Of a stretch of 24,371 bases of DNA, positions 21,941 through 24,371 are shown piece after piece. The notes under the pieces were generated by a model. It was not told where the DNA came from. It did not search any database and saw nothing but the letters and a program-made list of their open reading frames with translations. Source of the DNA: a virus. Location of the stretch: positions 1 to 24,371 of IMG/VR virus record IMGVR_UViG_3300031963_000900, one strand, 5' to 3'. Made by a program: the position numbers and the translations under genes. The stretch's first letter is position 1, and the number at the start of each line of letters is the position of its first letter.

Positions 21941-22876
21941 ATGACACTGCTGAAACGAAAACGAATCCTTGCCGCCAAGACTGAGGCGACTGCCGGCACT
22001 GCGGAAACGCTGGGTGCTGGAGACGCGGCATACAACGTCTACGATCTCACCGTCCAGCACGAGATCGAAAAGACACCTCGCGAGGGTCAAGGTTCCTTCG
22101 GCCACTTGTCCAGCACCACCGGCGGACACAAGGGACGGATCACGTTTAAGACCGATCTCGGCTGGGACGGTACTGCCACGGAACCCGGATGGGCAGACAC
22201 GTTCTTCCCTGCTTGCGGCTGGGTCAAGGTCACTAACACGTTTACCCCTCGCAGCGAGGCACCTGGTGCCAACGTCAAAACGCTGACGATGGCCGTGTAC
22301 GAAGACGGACGCCGCAAGCAGATCCGCGGTTGCATGGGGACGTTTAAGTTGGTCTGCGATACCGGCAAGCAAGCCATGATCGAATGGGACTTCACCGGCA
22401 TCTGGGAGACTCCTACGGACGTTACTCTGATCGCACCGACGTACCCGACGGTCGCACCGCTCCGATACGCTTCCGGTGTAACGACGTTCAATTCGGTCGC
22501 CTTGCAATGCCAGAACGTAACTTTGGACTCTGGGAACACGGTCTATCTTCGAGAAGGCACTGCCGCAAACAACATCAGCGGCTACCTGTCGGCGGTCGTC
22601 ACCAACAGGAGACCGCTCGTCACCTGCAACCCGGAAGCAAAGCTAATCGGAACCCAAGACCGCTATCTGTTCTTCCGGGACTCGACCCCCTACGTCCTGA
22701 CTTTCGAAATCGCTGGACCGACCAGCTCGAAGATTGTCGTCTCTGCACCAGTGGCGACGATCGAAAACATTCAGGGAGCGGATCGCGAATCGCTGATTAC
22801 CGACGAGCTGACGTTCCTATGCGGCCAGAACGGATCGACTCCTGATCAAGAAGTATCGATCGTCTTCACGCCGTAA
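21941..22876 (+). CDS. Major tail tube protein
   Basis: A 311-residue protein starting immediately after the previous stop. It opens with KRKRILAAKTEATAGTAETL, a typical start for siphovirus tube proteins ('...LLAKxExtxGtaetl'), followed by beta strands: FKTDLGWDG, KTLTMAVYEDGRRKQIRGCMGTFKL, and MIEWDFTGIWETPTD. Then comes the C-terminal repeat of the tube fold (YASGVTTFNSVALQCQNVTLDSGN). The placement before the G/GT chaperone genes supports this. At 311 residues it is longer than the usual 150-250, probably with a surface-exposed extra domain. Confidence 0.75.
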   Translation: MTLLKRKRILAAKTEATAGTAETLGAGDAAYNVYDLTVQHEIEKTPREGQGSFGHLSSTTGGHKGRITFKTDLGWDGTATEPGWADTFFPACGWVKVTNTFTPRSEAPGANVKTLTMAVYEDGRRKQIRGCMGTFKLVCDTGKQAMIEWDFTGIWETPTDVTLIAPTYPTVAPLRYASGVTTFNSVALQCQNVTLDSGNTVYLREGTAANNISGYLSAVVTNRRPLVTCNPEAKLIGTQDRYLFFRDSTPYVLTFEIAGPTSSKIVVSAPVATIENIQGADRESLITDELTFLCGQNGSTPDQEVSIVFTP

Positions 22877-22905
22877 TTTTCCACAACTGCAAACGAGGAG
22901 GATGT

Positions 22906-23253
22906 ATGCCGAAGTTTCTTGAGCCTGGCGTTTTGTTCGGGATTGTCCTGGACAGCGACGCATCAAAACCGAAAGACGAGCAACCGACATTCCTGGTCGC
23001 TTCGCTCAGCATGCGAGGTCAAACGCAACTTGAATCCGACATGGAGGAGAGCCTGAAACATGATACCGCCGACGCGATCTTCGGAGCTACCTGCGATCTG
23101 CTCGCTAAGCACGTTCGCGGGTGGCGAAACATGGGCGAATACAAATTCGGCGAGTCCGACTTTCGCGACTTCCTTTCCCACGGAGAAGCTCGCGAACTGC
23201 TCCGAAAGATTCTGGCAAACCAGCACGTCGAGCCAGACGAAAAAAAAGATTGA
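22906..23253 (+). CDS. Tail assembly chaperone, G-like (unshifted product)
   Basis: A 115-residue protein with a strong GAGGAGGA site about 7 bases before ATG. It is made by reading through to the TGA at 23251-23253 without frameshifting. N-terminal beta segment (FLEPGVLFGIVLDSD; TFLVASLSMRGQTQLESDME), then helical (KHDTADAIFGATCDLLAKHVRGW; ESDFRDFLSHGEARELLRKILANQ), ending in DEKKD. The gene lies between tail tube and tape measure, the standard place of lambda G. It coats the tape measure protein during tail assembly. A slippery site at its end produces the longer GT form. Confidence 0.75.
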   Translation: MPKFLEPGVLFGIVLDSDASKPKDEQPTFLVASLSMRGQTQLESDMEESLKHDTADAIFGATCDLLAKHVRGWRNMGEYKFGESDFRDFLSHGEARELLRKILANQHVEPDEKKD

Positions 23254-23588
23254 GGGTAGCCGCGGCGATCCGCCGTGGCCGCCTGTGCGGATCGTGTACC
23301 AGTAAGTGCCGCGATCTAGGAACCGAGAGCCAACCGATAGAAATCGAATGCCCGAGCTGTCATGGTTCGGGATGCCGCCACTGCAAGGACGGAAACGTGA
23401 CCATCACCGGATGCCCGAGCGAATACTGCCGATCCATGTCGAGTGCCGTTCGGCTATTTGAGCTGTTCGAGAAGGGAATCCTCCCGGTCGCAGGTGGTGC
23501 TCTTGACCAGTCCGCCTGGTTCCTCGCTGCCGAGCGTCAGTTTCGGATCGACGACGCCACCATGAAGGCGGAGGCATCAAATGTCTGA
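22906..23588 (+). CDS. Tail assembly chaperone GT fusion made by -1 frameshift
   Basis: Reading 22906-23247, then slipping back one base and continuing 23247-23588, gives a protein of about 227 residues. The first 114 come from G and the last 113 from the -1 frame. The T part is Arg-rich at first, then has CGSC...C and ECPSCHGSGCRHCKDG...GCPSEYC. The CxxCxGxG phrase is that of DnaJ-type zinc fingers. The end, RLFELFEKGILPVAGGALDQSAWFLAAERQF, is like phage T-domains. No plausible start and ribosome binding site exist for T alone, which supports frameshifting. It overlaps the tape measure start by 8 bases. Confidence 0.75.
23241..23247 (+). promoter_or_regulatory. Slippery site for -1 ribosomal frameshifting
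   Basis: The heptamer A_AAA_AAA sits in the correct phase of the G gene (codons GAA AAA AAA GAT TGA), two codons before its stop, within an eight-A run. A -1 slip leads into the open T frame. AGGGTAGCCGCGGCGATCCG with downstream CGCC/GGCCGC segments could form a stimulatory hairpin, which I did not fold. Confidence 0.75.
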
Positions 23589-24371
23589 AGCCGTCGAAGT
23601 CATCATCTCCGCTGACGACCAGGCATCGAAGAAGTTTGCCCAGGTTGCCGCGAACGCCGAAAAGGAACTCGGCCGCGTCAAGGACGTAGGGAAGAATCTC
23701 AAGGGGGCTTCCGCCTTCGGTAGCGTCATCGCAAACATGCTTGGCGGAACCGAGATCGGCGGTGCATTCAACAAGGTCGGAGAGTTGACCGAGAAGGTCA
23801 ACCAGTTCGGCGAAGTCTCCAAGATGGGCAAGGCCGGTGCTCTTGCGTTCAAGGCCGGCCTCGTCGGGCTCGCTGCCGTAGCTGGTTTCCAGCTTGGCCA
23901 AGCACTTGGAAACTTGATTTTCGACACGGCAAAATTTGAACGCCAGCTAGAGAAGGCACGCGAGAAAGCGAAGTCGCTCGATGCCGAATTGCGGAACATG
24001 GCGTCCGCTCGAATGAGCCGCGATGTTGCCGACCTGGAACTGATCCGAGATCCAGAGAAAAAGACTGCGGCCATCCAACGGATGATGGAGATCACGCAGA
24101 AAAACATTGCTGGCACCGAAAGCAAAATCAAGGCAAGCGAAAAGTCGGTAGACGCCTGGGCCGCTGCCTGGAAGATTACTGGCGAACGCAAGGGCGAAGA
24201 GCAACGGGTCAAGGATCAGCTTGAGTCCGAAAAGCAGATGTTGGAAACGTACAAGCAGCAACGCCAGCAACTGCAGCAACTTGCCGACGACAAAGAACGA
24301 GCCGCAAAACTCGCTGCAATCCAGGACGCGGAAAAGCTTGCTCAGCAGTTCGACACCATGCTGACCGGCCT
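23581..24371 (+). CDS. Tail tape measure protein, N-terminal part (3' end outside window)
   Basis: The frame opens at ATG 23581 and stays open to the window end (263 codons visible). It starts with MSEAVEVIISADDQASKKF, the typical 'I-x-A-D-A-S-x-x-F' opening of tape measure proteins, followed by Lys/Glu/Gln-rich helical sequence. A hydrophobic segment, AFKAGLVGLAAVAGFQLGQAL (residues about 91-111), could be the membrane-inserting part. Long coiled-coil heptads follow (KQMLETYKQQRQQLQQLADDK). It sets tail length and passes DNA into the host. It comes after G/GT, as in lambda. Confidence 0.85.
   Translation, partial: MSEAVEVIISADDQASKKFAQVAANAEKELGRVKDVGKNLKGASAFGSVIANMLGGTEIGGAFNKVGELTEKVNQFGEVSKMGKAGALAFKAGLVGLAAVAGFQLGQALGNLIFDTAKFERQLEKAREKAKSLDAELRNMASARMSRDVADLELIRDPEKKTAAIQRMMEITQKNIAGTESKIKASEKSVDAWAAAWKITGERKGEEQRVKDQLESEKQMLETYKQQRQQLQQLADDKERAAKLAAIQDAEKLAQQFDTMLTG

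Noticed and set aside
23121-23246. Independent start for the T reading frame at 23121
   Set aside because: It lies inside the G gene with no Shine-Dalgarno and gives an Arg-rich artefact; the in-phase slippery heptamer explains T expression better.
1-24371. CRISPR arrays, tRNA genes, insertion sequences, integrase or att sites
   Set aside because: No regularly spaced repeats, cloverleaf-like sequence with CCA end, transposase motif or integrase motif was seen; att sites cannot be judged without flanking host DNA.

Overview
The window is a continuous stretch of a tailed double-stranded DNA bacteriophage (free phage or prophage), with every supportable gene on the + strand. Most genes touch or overlap by a few bases (ATGA, TGATG, TAATG junctions). 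The head and tail genes follow a lambda-like, long non-contractile-tail (siphovirus) plan: large terminase, gpW-type connector, lambda-type portal, prohead protease fused to a capsid protein, decoration-like protein, head-tail attachment protein, tail terminator, minor tail protein Z-like, tail tube, G/GT tail chaperone with a -1 frameshift, and tape measure. No integrase, repressor, tRNA or host gene is visible, so lysogeny cannot be decided. The host is not proven. A papain-type protease beside membrane genes, a small CxxGxC-type secreted protein and the general codon style make a planctomycete (Pirellulales-like) host a reasonable inference only.

Layout. 1-4830 is the DNA-metabolism region: the C-terminal end of a phage helicase, two small zinc-binding proteins, a conserved phage hypothetical protein, a large primase/helicase (AEP-like + PriCT-like + P-loop), a DUF1064-type nuclease and a MerR/AlpA-like HTH protein. 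Between the primase and the nuclease is a 184-bp non-coding block with seven exact copies of an octamer in both orientations, a 12-bp inverted repeat and an AT-rich core. It is the best candidate for a replication origin or operator array. 4898-7032 holds small membrane or exported proteins around a papain-family cysteine protease and looks like a lysis or envelope-attack cassette. 7032-12666 encodes tail-fibre, kelch-like and other virion-surface proteins, plus two very small genes, one an 11-cysteine putative lipoprotein. 12667-12778 is a short AT-rich gap. 12779-24371 carries packaging, head and tail genes and ends inside the tape measure gene.

How it works together. The left block replicates the phage DNA. 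The terminase pair packages it through the portal into a head built from the protease-capsid fusion. The connector and terminator genes join the head to a tail whose length is set by the tape measure protein and whose assembly is chaperoned by G and its frameshifted GT form. The fibre block supplies receptor-binding parts. The 4.9-7.0 kb cassette probably opens the host envelope, and since no murein hydrolase can be recognised there, the cysteine protease is the main lytic candidate.

The most noteworthy items are the octamer array (4027-4210), the papain-like protease in a lysis-like setting, the cysteine-rich micro-lipoprotein (11354-11497), the A_AAA_AAA frameshift leading to a DnaJ-like zinc-finger domain (23241-23247), the 161-nt overlap between terminase genes, the 20-bp palindrome at 15440-15459, and the bulged hairpin at 1208-1265.
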